From Hypericum androsaemum (lineage: Eukaryota > Streptophyta > Magnoliopsida > Malpighiales > Hypericaceae), in contig OZ023186.1 of assembly GCA_963995505.1 (NCBI GenBank), positions 14,019,570 to 14,083,569 of the forward strand: a stretch of 64,000 bases of DNA, given 5' to 3'. Every line of letters begins with the position of its first letter. Positions within the stretch are counted from its first letter, which is position 1. The position numbers and the translations under genes are program-made. Below the pieces are notes generated by a model. The model did not search any database and had not been told where the DNA came from. It was given only the letters and a program-made list of their open reading frames with translations. Shown here one piece after another: positions 19,346-32,395 of the stretch.

Positions 19346-21614
19346 CTTTTTTAAATTAACACGAACTCCAAAGTAATTAATAGATAAACTTTGTAGTTTA
19401 CAAAAGAGTTGTAGGAAAAAAATATAATAAAATTGATAAATTTAGTCGTTTAATAAACTTGGAAAACACGGCTTCAATTCCAAACTCGAGGAGACTAGAT
19501 CTTAGGGGGGAAAAACAACTCTAGGCGATGAGTAAGAACTATATCAATAATTAAATTATAAATTTGTACTCTTACGAATCCGAGAATAATTGATTTAGTC
19601 AAATACGGTCAATGAATTTGGACATCTTGTACTTAGAATCAACTGGAGATTATAAGTTGATTTTTGTACATAAAATCACTAGGAGGGTAACAATGGTTGT
19701 ACTTGCATGAGAGTTATTGAATTGTGGAGCTTCTCATTCTTTGCTGACTGAGTTTAGGCCAATTTTACGAAGATATAATTCTATCCAGTTATAACAAAAC
19801 ATCTCATTTTCTATCCATGCAGGTAAACCTAGTTTTGTCATTAAAAACTTCAAACTAACACGTAAATAATTGAAATAGTTACGTAACAGTGAAACATAAA
19901 AAAAAAATTTGGGACAAAAATTGTAACAAAGAACTGAGAAAAACCCTTGAACCATAAAATTCGGAAAACTAAGATTTACCCTTGCGCATCCGCCCAGGAT
20001 CCAGCCCTTAACGAGAATCTCGAAAAATACGTGTGGGGATGATCTAATCAAAACACTAGATTAATCGATTATAGTTATGTTATCTTAATTAAGTATTGAG
20101 TTTGAATTCTGAATTTAATAATGTTAAATATTTGTTAGAAATAATTTGATACTTTTTTAAAATCTTATTTAACTAGAATCTAAATTTGTTGATAAAATGA
20201 ACTAGATGCTATATTTTATTTTAAAAAAGGCACCAAATCAATTGTTAAAGTGCAACATGATTTAATGTGATGGTGCAAATGTGTTGGCTATTGTATTTGA
20301 TGAGACTAACATTACACAATCAAAATTATGTTTGTGTAAATAAAACATCAAATTAAAATCAGAAACGGATTAAATATTTTTCTCGTACCTAGAAAGCAAA
20401 AGCAGCATGATCGCGTGGGATCCAGTTCAGTTAAGGCATTGTCGTTTCAATTGATTCGCCAGGGAAAAGGGTGCAAGGCCGTCGTTTTGACTTGGGAGCG
20501 CAAAAAAAAAGCGAGCCAAGCAGACACAAACTGAATTGTACTATTTCACGCGCCATAATAAAACAGAGGAGAGGTGATGATGACTCGTTTTCGTTGCCTT
20601 CCTTATGAATGTAGGTGAGTACTTGTTTGGCGACTGTTCGTAATTCATGGGGAGGCGATTTTTTTTTGGAAGTTGGAAAAAATAGGTTATTTTATTTAGT
20701 TAATATTTATAGAAATTAATTAAACATAATAATTCGTTATTATTGAGTCACTGGTGTATTTCAAATTAATTGATCATTTTTTTAATCAAATTTGATCACT
20801 TTCTGATGAGACATCATATAAAGTGAAAAAATATACTCTTAAGTTTATCCAAATATATAATAAAATTGGCAAGAGAAGAAAAACTCACATGCCTGTTCAA
20901 GTACTCTTAATCCTACCAAAAAATTATAAATTACCCCTAAGCAAGTAATATGCGATAATATTGACACTACCACAAGATCAAACCTGCTACGATAAGACTA
21001 TCTTTATAAATGAACATTCACGACCTGGTCATCAAATAAATAAATAAATAATTTATTCAACTTATAATCCAACTCAACTCACTCTTTTACTATCTTTATT
21101 CATGACCACCAATGAATAGGTCACCAAATAAATAACTAATTTTTCTCTAATCTAGATATTATCTATAATTAATATTTTTACATATTAATTGTAATCAATA
21201 TACAAAAATTATACGTCCATAATTATAAAGATAGGAATTTAAGTGAGATTTGGAGAAAATTAAGAGCTTTGATAATACCTGAATTGGGAAAAGATTGAGA
21301 ATTACAATTAGATTGATTTGGTGGATAATTTTGGAAGTCAGGATCATTCGGATCCATAATAGAAATAACTAAGTAATATGAAGAGATTATGTAGTAAAAA
21401 AAGGATAGTATTTTAGATTGTGCATCAAAATATGTTAATATACAGTTTTATTTATAGAGAATTAAAAAATATATAATTTTATTTTTGACATTTAATTTTA
21501 TTAAAAAATAATCTTAATTTTTATAACCACACAAATTATATTCACAAATATCTATTTTAATGAATAATATTGTGTTATGTATCACTCGGTACATAGAAAA
21601 AAAGTTGCTTAGTG
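19346..21614. other. A+T-rich intergenic stretch
   Basis: No gene, RNA or bounded element recognised. A (taaa)n run is at about 21038. The frame at 19734-20051 minus shows no motif. Confidence 0.45.
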
Positions 21615-21940
21615 GTTGTATGCAAGTGATGTCAGGTTGTCACGTTGGAGGTTCGCGACGAAGTTTTGTCACGTTGGAAGCTTCACGCGCCAGATTAACG
21701 ATTACTTTTCACTCGCCCGAGAACTGAAGTTGCCACGTTGGAAGCTTCGCGTTGAAGTTTTGTCCACCTTTATAGGATGGGGAGGAAAAGGCAAACTCGT
21801 AAGAACTAAAAAGTAAAAGCCACATCTTTGGGACTGTATTCCACATGTAGGGACCACCTTTATAAATAGGATGGGGAGGAAAAGGCAAACTCGTAAAAAC
21901 CAAAAAGTAAAAGCCAAATGTATTCCACACGTTGGGACCA
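21615..21940 (+). repeat. Short tandem repeats at the left edge of duplication unit A
   Basis: cacgttggaagcttcgcg with a following gaagttttgtc occurs twice (near 21641 and 21734). Then a unit of about 85 bp, containing ataggatggggaggaaaagg and caaactcgtaa, occurs twice (near 21763 and 21849); unit B has a related copy at 27740 preceded by ccacgtgtgg, a G-box-like motif. Confidence 0.7.
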
Positions 21941-24138
21941 TTGGCCTTGGGGAGGCTGCCTACTTCAATTTATTCCAACATATATGTATTTTAATTCTGT
22001 TGAAAATCAAATTTTATATCCCGGTTACGAATTCTCTCTAAGCATACTTCATCCGTAGAATATGATTATGCCATTTCTAATAATTGATTTAATTTTTGTA
22101 TATATATATATATATAATATGAAAGGGTCAACTTAATTTGATGTACTAGATCTTATATTTCATCACGCAATTAATAAAAATTAGTGTACATCTTCGCCTC
22201 TCGATTTTAACCCAAAAAAAGGAATAAATTAAAAAAATGCATCTGTCCCACAAACTCGTAAGTATATATTTTTTCTTTCCCTAAACCTTCCTTTTTGTAA
22301 AAAGAAAACTAAAACAAACCTCGGATACTTTGCCCAAAAACATCAGTTATTTGAAATCTGAACTGAATTCTTAATTCTGAATCCTGATCATGGAATTATT
22401 TTCTCTAGTAGATACATTTTGATCACCTAATTCCTTATTCCTTTAAAATAATGGCTTCAAACTTGCAGAAAACATTATCCATAGGATGGGTGTCATGGGC
22501 ATATAAACGCATTTCAATTTGCCATCTCATATTTGGTCTGTCGATAGAGTAAATTGAGTAATAGAGTAAATGATATTATAGATATATTTGAGCAGAAAAT
22601 AGGTGACAAACTGATTAGTCTGTTTGATAAGATTACGTAGTAGATTACAAAATGTATGTGAAATTCAAATAATTTTAACTAATATAATGATAATATAACA
22701 ATTATATCTATTGGATTTTAGCACGACATAATTTTAGGGAGGCCACGGCTGTAACCCAGTACACATTTTACCGGGGGATTTAACAATCTTTTTTTTCTTC
22801 CTTTTTTACATAGTTAGTATAGTTTTTACATAGTTAGTATAGTTTAGGACATGCCAGCATCAAGTGAACTCGTCTAACCGATTCATTTACTAAGCGGTTA
22901 TACGAGTTCACTATCATTTTTTATTTTAATAAAATTATCTACATTTCCAAAAAAAATAATATAACAATTATTTTTGCTAAAAACTTTATTTGAACATCAA
23001 GCGATTGAAAATTAGCATATTGTATATTTAGTATTTGATCACATTTTGTTATGTTGCTATTTCTATTAATAAAAAATGATGATGATTTTTTATGTTACAC
23101 ATTGTATATCCAAATTATAGTAATTTTAACAAAATTACGCTACTAAGTCTACAATTTTATATTAGATAAATTAATATACTCTCCAATTAATAATTGTGTT
23201 GGGTCCCAGCTCGAGGCAATTAAAAAAATACGTTATTTTTATAAATTAATAACATAATAATTATTAAAAATATCCTATATAAATATATTGTCACTTCCGT
23301 ATCATAAATTAATAATCATCTAAAATTAAAGATATGTTTAATTAATGGCATTTAGTAAATTATGAATATCCAATGAATAATGAATACCTTCGTACAATGA
23401 ATAATTTGTGTATTATAAACCGAAACAACGAATACCTTCGTACAATGAATAATTCATTTATTGTAAACATATACAACAAATACCTTATGTTCGTACAATG
23501 AATAATTTTAAGCATTAAAATAAATATTTATTACTTACATTTATCTATAATAATGAACATATTTTTTTCCTGAGTAAACATTCATTTCATTAATGAGATA
23601 ATCAACATTCACATTCATGAAAGCACATACATTACATCTCTCTAACAATCCTAAAACGCCAACGCACAATAGCACTGAGGAGCTACTATCCATCTATTCC
23701 CACCACCCTCCACTTGGATTTACGAAGAAGCTAGTCTACTTACCCATCTTAGGGTCCAACGCACGACACAACGAGGACATTATCCTCCTAGATCTATCCT
23801 GCAGTATATAAGAATCTCCTCATACATAGTAAGAGGTTGCAACCGCCGACCTTGGTAAAAACCGATCCACACAACCCGCCCCCACCGAGAAAAAATGGAA
23901 TAGCAAAAGAGTACGTCGCAGTAAGAACCTGCTCTAGCGATATCACTGCATATATGATTTCTATATACTGCCCCTTTTACAACCACTCCCCAATAAAGTA
24001 GTCTCGAAAAGATCCACCTCTGAAACCCTCCCTTATTCACCAAATCCCCTCCGTCTCCGCTGATTGCTCATGTTCAATAATCAGACAAATATCCTCCGGT
24101 TGAGATGAAAGGATCATCCCTCTTACCTGATCTGTAAG

Positions 24139-24438
24139 CTATCGCTTTGTCACAAGATGAGCTGCCATGTTACCTTTCCTCTGAACAAACTTGAACCTAA
24201 CCTCCGTGAAGAGTTCCTCGAGCTGGTGGCAGTTGTCATCCACAAGCGCAAGGTCTGATGTCCCTCTCCACTGTAACACATGTATGACTGGTAAGCAATC
24301 CGTCTCTACCATCACTCTCTTTAGTCCCATCGATGCCCCTGTCTCCAAACCTGCATAAACACTAATAGCTACTAGTAAAGTAGGATGTTGTACCTGAGGA
24401 ACTAATCTCGAGGATGTCGCCATAAATCGCCCTCTCAT
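24139..24438 (-). pseudogene. LINE RNase H-like domain, copy A
   Basis: A 99-codon frame with VMVETDCLPVIHVL (first acidic strand), LVDDNCHQLEELF and FVQRKGNMAAHLVTKR, the pattern of the RVT_3 RNase H domain found at the C-terminus of plant L1 LINE ORF2. It lies between the zf-RVT remnant and the poly-A tail, as expected. The corresponding frame of copy B (32802-32581) is shorter because of a stop. Confidence 0.75.
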
Positions 24439-24900
24439 GTCCTGGATCAGCGCCCCTATCTAGCCCATACCATCCTTCTGAAAACCACCATCTACATTGA
24501 TATTGAACAATACTGTAGCTAGTGGATGCCACTGTCGCACTTCTTCATTTACATGCCGCTTATAACCATTCTGGACGTCCACATAATCCCTTAGAAACTT
24601 CATGCCTGCATCCAGTATCGCCTCCTGATTAATTCATTCATCTGGTTGAAATACCGCCGAGTTGCGTAGCTTTCAAATGCACCACAAAGATGTCACCCTC
24701 CTCATACACTCAAAGTTATCCACTGGTGCGAGCAAAGACCTACAAGCATCCTCAACCTGCTCAAAGTTCCCAGCTGGTGGTGAAATGCCCACCTTCTCCC
24801 AAATATTCATTGACCATCTGCAATTTTAAAAAAATGCACTGTCATTTCCACCGACTCTCCACAACACTGGTAGTGCTCCTCATCATCCATTCCCCTCCGC

Positions 24901-26440
24901 TAGACCTGACCACGGTTCGAATTTGGACGAATTCGAATCGAATTTATTCAAATTCAAATTCATCAAAACATTAAACCGTATTCAATTCTTCACAAGACGA
25001 ATCGAATACGAATTATGAATTTTCGAATTAGAATCGAATTATAATCGAATTCGAATTCGAATTAATTCTATAATTTTAATACTTAATTTGTGCTTTCACC
25101 GGTTGTGGCATCATCGAGGTCATATAGAGGTCATATAGTTGGTCGGGATTTTCCCGGACCAATTCTTGTTGTCGTCTTTCCGTCTTGGTCCAATCGGCGA
25201 CCAATGCTTGTGCCTCGAAAGATTGCGGTGTCATTGAGTACCGATGTTCATCCAAAATATTACCCCCTGCACTAAATGCTTGTTCCACGGCAACCGTCGA
25301 AATCGGACAAGCAAGCAATTCTTTTGGAACAATTGACATAACTGGAAATTGTTCTACATGGTTGTTCCACCATTCTAATAAAGCAAAATTAGAAGATTTG
25401 ACAAATGGAATATCAAATTGTGTGTTAAGATATAAATCAAATTTCGAATTGGTTAAACTTATTCCTTGGGGTCTTTTTTATTTTTTCATTAACAATCTTT
25501 CCGTAAATGAGATGTAGGATAATAAACACCCGATAAAAGATGTGTAGCATAATTAAAACATTCTAAAAGCTCATTTAGTTTTTCTACAAGGTCCAAATGG
25601 TAAGGTTGTAACATAATATTATTAGTTTGATCATAAGTCGAATTCCAACGATGTTGAACATCTTGTGAAAAACATTTTGGTTTCATGTTGTTTAATTTGC
25701 AAAAAATTTTCCAATCTTTTAGCAATTTTGGGCGAGCCCATAATAAATTAAGTGCTTGTTTAATTGGTCCTAATGTAGAGTCTAAAGCTTTAATTCCATC
25801 TTGGGTACAAAGATTAAATATATAGTAATATGAGTAATTATATGAGAAATATGACTAATATATCTAATTAGTAAACTTGAGGGAGAATTTATATAGCTCC
25901 AATTTTCAATAAGAGAAGTAGAAAATTGAGATTGGAATGTGTAAAATTTGAAGAATAAGAGGTGGTATTTATAGAGTTGGGAATAAATTCTGAATTTATA
26001 AAAAAAAATTAAAAAGTACCAATAGTAAAAAAACGGTAACCTAGGGATTAAAACGGTAACAAAAAAAATAGTAAGAAAAAAATGGTAATTTGCCCCTAAC
26101 GCTGACGCAAGCGCTGACGTCAGCGAAATTCAAATACCCCCTTAAAAATTCCCGCCCCCCCTCCCCCTTTTTTTAAAATTCCCGGCCCCACCCCCCCTTT
26201 TTTTTAATTCGAATCGAATTCGATACGAATTGAATTCTCAAAACGAATTCGAATTGAATTCGCCGGTTTGACGAATTACAAAAAACTTGAACCGTATTCA
26301 ATTCTTATCATGACGAATTCGAATCGAATTTTTCGACGAATCGAATCGAATTTTTTACGAATCGAATCGAATTGAATTTTTTACGAATCGAATCGAATCG
26401 AATCGAATCACGAATCGGATTCAATTCGTGGCCAGGTCTA
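24901..26440 (-). mobile_element. hAT transposon, internally deleted, perfect 8-bp TSD
   Basis: Ends are TAGACCTGACCACG on the left and CGTGGCCAGGTCTA on the right, inverted repeats with one mismatch. The 8-bp duplication CCCTCCGC flanks it at 24893-24900 and 26441-26448, the hAT hallmark. Copy B shows the unoccupied site (near 33437). Subterminal regions are packed with cgaattcgaatcgaatt-like repeats on both sides. It encodes only parts of a transposase on minus. Confidence 0.93.
25076..25815 (-). pseudogene. hAT transposase, C-terminal fragments
   Basis: On minus, 25815-25489 encodes part of the catalytic region with DVQHRWNSTYDQ and LLECFNYATHLLSG. After a deletion, 25339-25076 encodes the hATC dimerisation domain: LACPISTVAVEQAFSAGGN followed by ILDEHRYSMTPQSFEAQALV. 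The N-terminal BED zinc finger and the first catalytic Asp region are absent. The protein cannot be active; the element would need a transposase from elsewhere. Confidence 0.85.
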
Positions 26441-27345
26441 CCCTCCGCCTTAAATTACTCCGAAGTGTCAGGTTATTGTCCAATATGCGCCATAGTATGG
26501 TCTGAACCTTAGGTCGACAAGTGAGGGACCAACACTTCCGTAATAAAGTAATGTCACCACACTCGAGAGCTTCCCCACCACCAATATTTCTAGCACCTCA
26601 GTTGATGTTGCCGGGAATAGATCAAACCAGTCCTCAGTCGCAAGGCATCTATCTATTTCGCACTCCACAAATTCATCTCCTTTTTTTCCTTTGAACCAAG
26701 TATATCGCACTCGTGTCTGTCACACCTCCCTAAATCCACACCAACTAATGGCCTCCACGAAAGCATTCATTCTTGTTGTCGAGATAACACGACCGCCTCT
26801 CTTCTCGTCCATTGACATAATCTCATTAAAATATCCCGAGCACAACCAAAGGAGATTCGACCTCCTCTTTAGTTCTTTCAAGAGAATCCATGATAAGTGC
26901 TTGGTATTCCCTTCAGGCCAGCCATAGAAGCCATTAACCCGTCATTGATGGTCTTCCAAAATTGCAACATCTATATAGTGAAGTGAGAAAGACAACAGTA
27001 CCACCTTGAGATTCCTCCTCCATACCAGCATGAGTCCGCCGCTACGCACTCTACCCATACCGACACAAGGAACTACAATCCCACGTAGCAAATTCTCCAT
27101 CGTAGTCGTTCTACTTCTGTATCATTTAACCTGGTTTGCGATAGAAATAGAACCTTGAGATTACAGGCTTATACCAGCCTGCGAAGTTGAGGAACTGTCT
27201 CTGGGTTCCCCAACCCACGACAATTCCAGCTTAGCGTATTCATGGCTGTGGGCGGGACCGTTCCACGATTTCTGCCAATAAATCTGCCTCGGCTAAACCA
27301 CCCATACAAACATAGTCAGATCCCGAGTGGTGGATGGCATGACAC

Positions 27346-27704
27346 AATTCTACCGAGGGAGGTTAATTTTACCGACAATTCTCTGAATGGGGTTGCAGGA
27401 AAAAGTTTTTCCTGTCTGAGGTCGAGCATAAAAATGCTACAAAACGAGCATTTTTGTTTGCCAAAAACTGATGTAAACAGAGCATTTTTGCTTAAAAAAA
27501 TGCTTCACTTACAACATTTTCTGCGCCCTGTCCAGGCGAATATTTGTGCTGGGTTCCAGCTCAGCTCGGCTCGGCGTTGATAAAAAACGCTGCATATTGA
27601 GCTTTTTCAAGCAAATTTAGTTTTCGGGCAAATTTAAATTCGCCCACCGGTTCCACATCTTCACATTTAATTCCAACCATAATAGAGGTAGTATTACAAT
27701 TACG
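27346..27704. other. Junction sequence between duplication copies A and B
   Basis: This stretch is in neither duplicated unit. It contains a palindrome-rich section with repeated gcatttttg/aaaaatgc motifs (27428-27505) and a ctcagctcggctcggcg run. Probably inserted at, or left by, the duplication breakpoint. No gene seen. Confidence 0.5.
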
Positions 27705-29113
27705 TTACATCTTGGGGAATGTATTCCACGTGTGGGGACCACCTGTATAAATCGGATGGGGAGGAAAAGGCAAACTCGTAAAAACTAAAAAGTAAAAGCC
27801 ATATCTTTGGGAATGTATTCCACGTGCGGGGACCATTGACCTTGGGGAGGCTGCCTACTTCAATTTGTTCCAACATATATGTATTTTAATTCTGTAGAAA
27901 ATCAAATTTTATAATCCGGTTACGAATTCTCTCTAAGCATACTTCATCCGTAGAATATGATTATGTCATTTCTAATAATTGATTTTAATTTTTGTATTTA
28001 TATATATATATATATATGAAAGGGTCAACTTAATTTGATGTACTAGATTTTATATCAATTAATAAAAATTAGTGTACATCTTTGCCTCTCGATTATAACC
28101 CAAAAAAAATAACAATAAATTAAAAAAATGCATCTGTCCCATAAACTCGTAAGTATATATATTTTTCTTTCCCCAAACCTTTCTTTTTGTAAAAAATAAA
28201 ACTAAAACAATTCAGCAAATGACCTCGGATACTTTACCCAAAAACATCAGTTATTTGAAATCTGAACTGAATTCTTAATTCTGATACTGATCATGGAATT
28301 ATTTTCTCTAGTAGATACATTTAAAGCACCTAATTCCTTATTCCTTTAAAATAATGTCTTCAAACTTGCAGAAAACTTTATCCATAGGATGGGTATCATG
28401 GGCACAGAAACACACTTCAATTTGCTATCTCATATTTGGTCTGTCGATAGAATAAATTGAGTAATAGAGTAAATGATATTACAGATATATTTGAGCAGAA
28501 AATAGCTGACAAACTGATTAGTCTGTTTGATAAGATTACGTAGTAGATTACAATATGTATGTTGAATTTAAATAATTTCAATTAATATAATGATAATATA
28601 CCAATTATATCTATTGGATTTTAGCACAACATAATTTTAGGGAGGCCACCCCAGTACACATTATACCAGGGGATTTAACAATCTTTTTTTTCTTCCTTTT
28701 TTACATAGTTAGTATAGTTTAGGACATGCTAGCATCAAGCGAACTCGTCTAACCGATTCATTTACTAAACAGTTATATGAGTTCACTATCATTTTTAAAA
28801 AATAAAATTATCTACATTTCCAAAAAAAACATAACAATTATTTTTGCTAAAAATTTTATTTGAACATCAAGTCATTGAAAATTAGCATATTGTATATTTA
28901 GTATTTAATCAGATTTTGTTATGTTGCTATTTCTATTAATAAAAAATGATGATGATTGTTTATGTTACACATTGTATATCCAAACTTCAGTAATTTTAAC
29001 AAAATTACGCAACTCGGTCTATAAATTTATATTCGATAAATTAATATACTCTTCTCCAATTAATAATTTTGTTGGGTCTCAGCTCGAGTCAATTAAAAAA
29101 ATAAGTTATTTTT

Positions 29114-31074
29114 TGTTAGGAATTCAGCAACTAGAGAACAAGATCGCACAAAAAACACGGAACAAGAGAATTACGTGGTTCGGCCTAGTGCCTACGTCCA
29201 CGGTGAGAAAGGAGAACTTTTATTGATGAGTTTCCGAGCCACAAAGCCATACAAAACCTTAGGGTAACATGTCTTTATATAGAGACAAACCCTTGGTGTA
29301 CAAGTAACCTATCTAGGTCTAATTAGGAGTCCAGAATCTAGTCAGAATAAGAATATGAATAGGAAATAAGTCTTTTCTATTTCTCGCCATCCCAACAATC
29401 TCCACCTTGGCGAGAAATCATCTCGAGGAAGAACCATGAAGCTCCACCCGAACTTCAACAAACTCCACCTTGACAAAACACCGCCCCATTAAGAACCATG
29501 AGATCTTGCAAAACTAATCAAACTCCACCGACTCCATCTCGGACCATAGATAACTGCATCAATAAGACCATCTCAACTTTCTCTTCACCTTTTGTTCAAT
29601 CACTTGGAGCCAGCCCCCAAGCTCGAGCTTCTGAGCTTGCTTGGCCTATTCTCTCCAACCTCCATCGAACTCCAACTAGCAAGTCCACCTGCTGAAGCAA
29701 ACTTGTGACCAATAGATGCGCTCTCTATTTTCCGGTCAACCCCATGCTCCGCAACCTCGAACTGCTTCTCCGCTGGACCTTCTTGCCTCATACCAATGCT
29801 ACATGCCATAGCATACAAAGGGCAACCTTTTATTCTACTAAGTAGAACCCTCGACATGCCTCGAACTCTACTGTTCGGCCTTGAGTGAGATACCCGATTC
29901 GCCCGTGGTATCACCAATAGCTTCGCATGCCCAATGCAAAACCTATCCAACACCTTTGACGTGCACGTCCCTTTAGACAACCATAGCAGGGCCCAGCTAA
30001 CAATGCTTCTCCGAGACAACCATGGCTCCTTGCCAACCATGCCTCCATGAAACAACCATAGCTTGCTATCCATGTCTTTGCGAATCCCAACTACACTCAA
30101 ACCATCCATGTCAAGCCTTTGCTCCCTCATACGAACCAACCTCATATGACCTGAGCTTTTGCCAACTCCTTCAGACCCATTGATGTGACTCCACCTACAA
30201 TAATGTTCTCCACTAACCTGTAGGTATTTCCTTTCACCCTTCATCCCTACCATCGCATCCTTCTCCACCTTCATTAGCATACCTTTATAACTATCACTGT
30301 TATAATCCAAGGTCCCTAATAAAAAGAGATTACCGGGATGCATTGGACTTGATAAGACAGAAAGCCAGTCACCATCCGACCCGTCTGAATATGTGGCCAT
30401 GGTTGTGGATGCCGATCCCTCCTCGTTGTCTTGATTCCCAGTTCGTCCTGGATAGTCCCCTTCATGTGCCCTTCTCCGCACTTGAAGCCACTTCCATTGA
30501 ACTTCTTTGACTCCGACCTGGATCCTCTTCCACAACCCAGCTGGTGGCTCCTCATCATCCGCCAAGCACAAGCGAATCTTCGCTACCGCCTTGGCCTCCA
30601 ACTCTTCCCACTCTTGCTCCTCCATCTTCTCGGACTTCTTCTCCGAGAGCGCGATGACCATCCCTTGCTGCACGAGGAGATCGTTGACACGCCTTTGCCA
30701 TAACCTGAAATTCAACGAACCATCGAACTTCACAAGAGCAAACTTCGCGCCGTGATCCGACATCCTCCAACCTTAGCTCTTGATACCACTTGTTAGGAAT
30801 TCAGCAACTAGAGAACAAGATCGCACAAAGAACACGGAACAAGAGAATTACGTGGTTCGGCCTAATGCCTACATCCACGGGGAGAAAGGAGAACTTTTAT
30901 TGATGAGTTTCCGAGCCACAAAGCCATACAAAACCTTAGGGTAACATGTCTTTATATAGAGACAAACCCTTGGTGTACAAGTAACCTATCTAGGTCTAAT
31001 TAGGAGTCCAGAATCTAGTCAGAATAGGAATAGGAATAGGAAATAAGTCTTTCCTATTTCTCGCCATCCCAACA
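29114..31074 (-). mobile_element. Non-autonomous copia derivative with two LTRs
   Basis: LTRs of 284 bp lie at 29114-29397 and 30791-31074 (TGTTAGGAATTC...CCCAACA on plus) and differ at 7 positions by eye (about 97.5% identity). The 5-bp duplication is TTTTT (29109-29113 and 31075-31079). On minus, the primer site TGGTATCAAGAGC (30788-30776) follows the 5' LTR and matches initiator-Met tRNA; the purine tract aaggtggagat precedes the 3' LTR. The interior encodes only gag and protease remnants; integrase, RT and RNase H are absent. Confidence 0.93.
29600..30763 (-). pseudogene. Copia gag fused to a protease-region remnant
   Basis: An open frame of 387 codons beginning MSDHGAKFALVKFDGSLNF, RLWQRRVNDLLVQQG: a normal copia gag start, placed 13 bases after the primer site. 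Around residues 165-200 it resembles the segment after the protease active site (NLFLLGTLDYNSDSYKG, then DAMVGMKGERKYLQVSG). Between them most of gag, the zinc knuckle and the protease DTG motif are gone, so two distant parts are joined. The C-terminal half has no recognisable domain. The long open frame may be kept by recent origin and not by function. Confidence 0.7.
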
Positions 31075-31544
31075 TTTTTAAAAATTAATAAGATAATAAT
31101 GATTTAAAATACCCTATATAAATATATTGTCACATCAATATCATAAATTAATAATCATCTAAAATTAAAGATATGTTTAATTAATGACATTTAGTAAATT
31201 ATGAATATCCAATGAATAATGAATACCTTCGTACAATGAATAATTTGTGGATTGTAAACCGATACAACGAATACATTACATTCATACAATGAATAATTTA
31301 TTTATTGTAAACTTATACAACAAATACCTTATGTTCGTACAATGAATAATTTTAAGCATTAAAATCAATATTTATTACTTACATATATCTCTAATAATGA
31401 ACATATTTTTTTCGGAGTAAACATTCATTTCATTAATGAGATAATCAACAGTTACATTCATGAAAGCACATATGTTACATCTCTCTAACAATCTTAAAAC
31501 GCCAACGCACAATAGCACTGAGGAGGTACTACTCATCTAGTCCC

Positions 31545-31757
31545 GGGGGCAGATTTGGTGGGGACTGGGGTAGTCCTCAAATATGGGGACTAACTCGAAC
31601 CAATATCACTACATATGCAAACCAATATCACTTCACATGCAAACCAATATCACCTGATAGGTTATTGACCATCAGATTTAAAGATAATCAAATCTGACGG
31701 CCCAAAATGTAGTCCCCACCTGTGGACAAATTTTCTTTAGTCCCCACTCAATCCGAT
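31545..31757. mobile_element. Small TIR element (MITE, possibly MULE-type), 213 bp
   Basis: Absent from the equivalent place in copy A (23690-23705), so it is an insertion. The 13-mer ctcatctagtccc borders it on both sides (31532-31544 and 31758-31770); a 9-bp MULE-type duplication within that is plausible. Ends are imperfect inverted repeats: gatttggtggggact against agtccccactcaatcc. Inside, aaccaatatcac occurs three times. Non-coding. Confidence 0.7.
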
Positions 31758-31893
31758 CTCATCTAGTCCCACCACTCTCTACTTGGATCTACAACGAAGC
31801 TAGTCTACCTACCCATCTTAGGGTCCAACGCACGACAGTACGAGGACAATATCCTCCTGGATCTGTCTTGCAGTATATAAGAATCTCCTCATA

Positions 31894-32395
31894 CAGTAAA
31901 ATCTCTCTAAAGTGATATTGTCAGGACTGGAGAAAAATATCACTTTAGAGAGGTTATTAGATAATAGAGGTTTTTTACTCCAAAAATATTAAAATTGAGT
32001 TTTTGAACAATAAATACGTAAATAACAAAAATTACTTAGTCTATATACAAATTACCTAAAATTTAGACTTATAGCATTATTCAAATGATATATTCGATTG
32101 AGATATTTTCTTAGAACAAGACGATGATCACAATAACTATTCTAAAATGATTGAGAAGATGAATGATGATGTAAAATTTATTAAATAAGAAAGTTTAGCA
32201 CAAACTAATGTCTTACAATATTTTTCAAATTTGTAAAATGTGTAAAAATATATGTACTTATTCAAAAATATCAGTTTATGCAAAAATTGAGACCAAGATT
32301 TAGCACTAAAATTTTCTAAAAAAATACAAGACCCGACTCGGGACCGAAACTTTTTATCAATTTAGAGGGGTTATCACCTTAGAGAGGTTTTAGTG
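31894..32395. mobile_element. Emigrant/pogo-like MITE, TA target, 502 bp
   Basis: Ends CAGTAAAATCTCTCTAA and, inverted, CACTAAAACCTCTCTAA. TA flanks both sides (31892-31893, 32396-32397) and copy A has the empty site. TIRs starting CAGTAAAACCTCT with TA duplication are known from Emigrant-type MITEs mobilised by pogo-like transposases; the family name is inference. The interior is A+T-rich without a transposase. Confidence 0.7.

Larger units (their letters stand above)
21683..27345. repeat. Tandem duplication, copy A
   Basis: From about 21830 the sequence matches copy B from about 27705 almost continuously: an A+T-rich 1.5-kb part (21830-23550) followed by an RT-less LINE on minus (23565-27345). 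A roughly 200-nt stretch compared by eye (24690 against 33220) is about 94-95% identical. The block at 21683-21775 (cttcacgcgccagattaacg) recurs at 34846-34935, beyond copy B. Only copy A carries the hAT element at 24901-26440. Confidence 0.85.
23565..27345 (-). mobile_element. LINE lacking its RT domain, copy A (interrupted by hAT)
   Basis: On the minus strand the order is endonuclease C-terminal part (about 27250-26640; RYTWFKGKKGDEFVECEIDR, then DWFDLFPATS), then directly a zinc-binding zf-RVT-type segment (near 26530-24690, spanning the hAT), an RNase H-like domain (24438-24139: VETDCLPVIHVLQW, QRKGNMAAHLV) and a poly-A tail (plus-strand T run at 23562-23568). The RT domain is absent between endonuclease and zf-RVT, and copy B shows the same join. 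The target motif ataatgaacatattt lies at the 3' end (23550-23564); the 5' side of this copy has lost its duplicate. All frames are broken. Confidence 0.75.

Noticed and set aside
19734..20051. 105-codon minus frame
   Set aside because: Low-complexity hydrophobic translation of A/T-rich DNA; no motif.
30316..30755. Several overlapping frames on both strands near the gag start of the copia derivative
   Set aside because: Shadows of the single minus-strand gag frame at 29600-30763.
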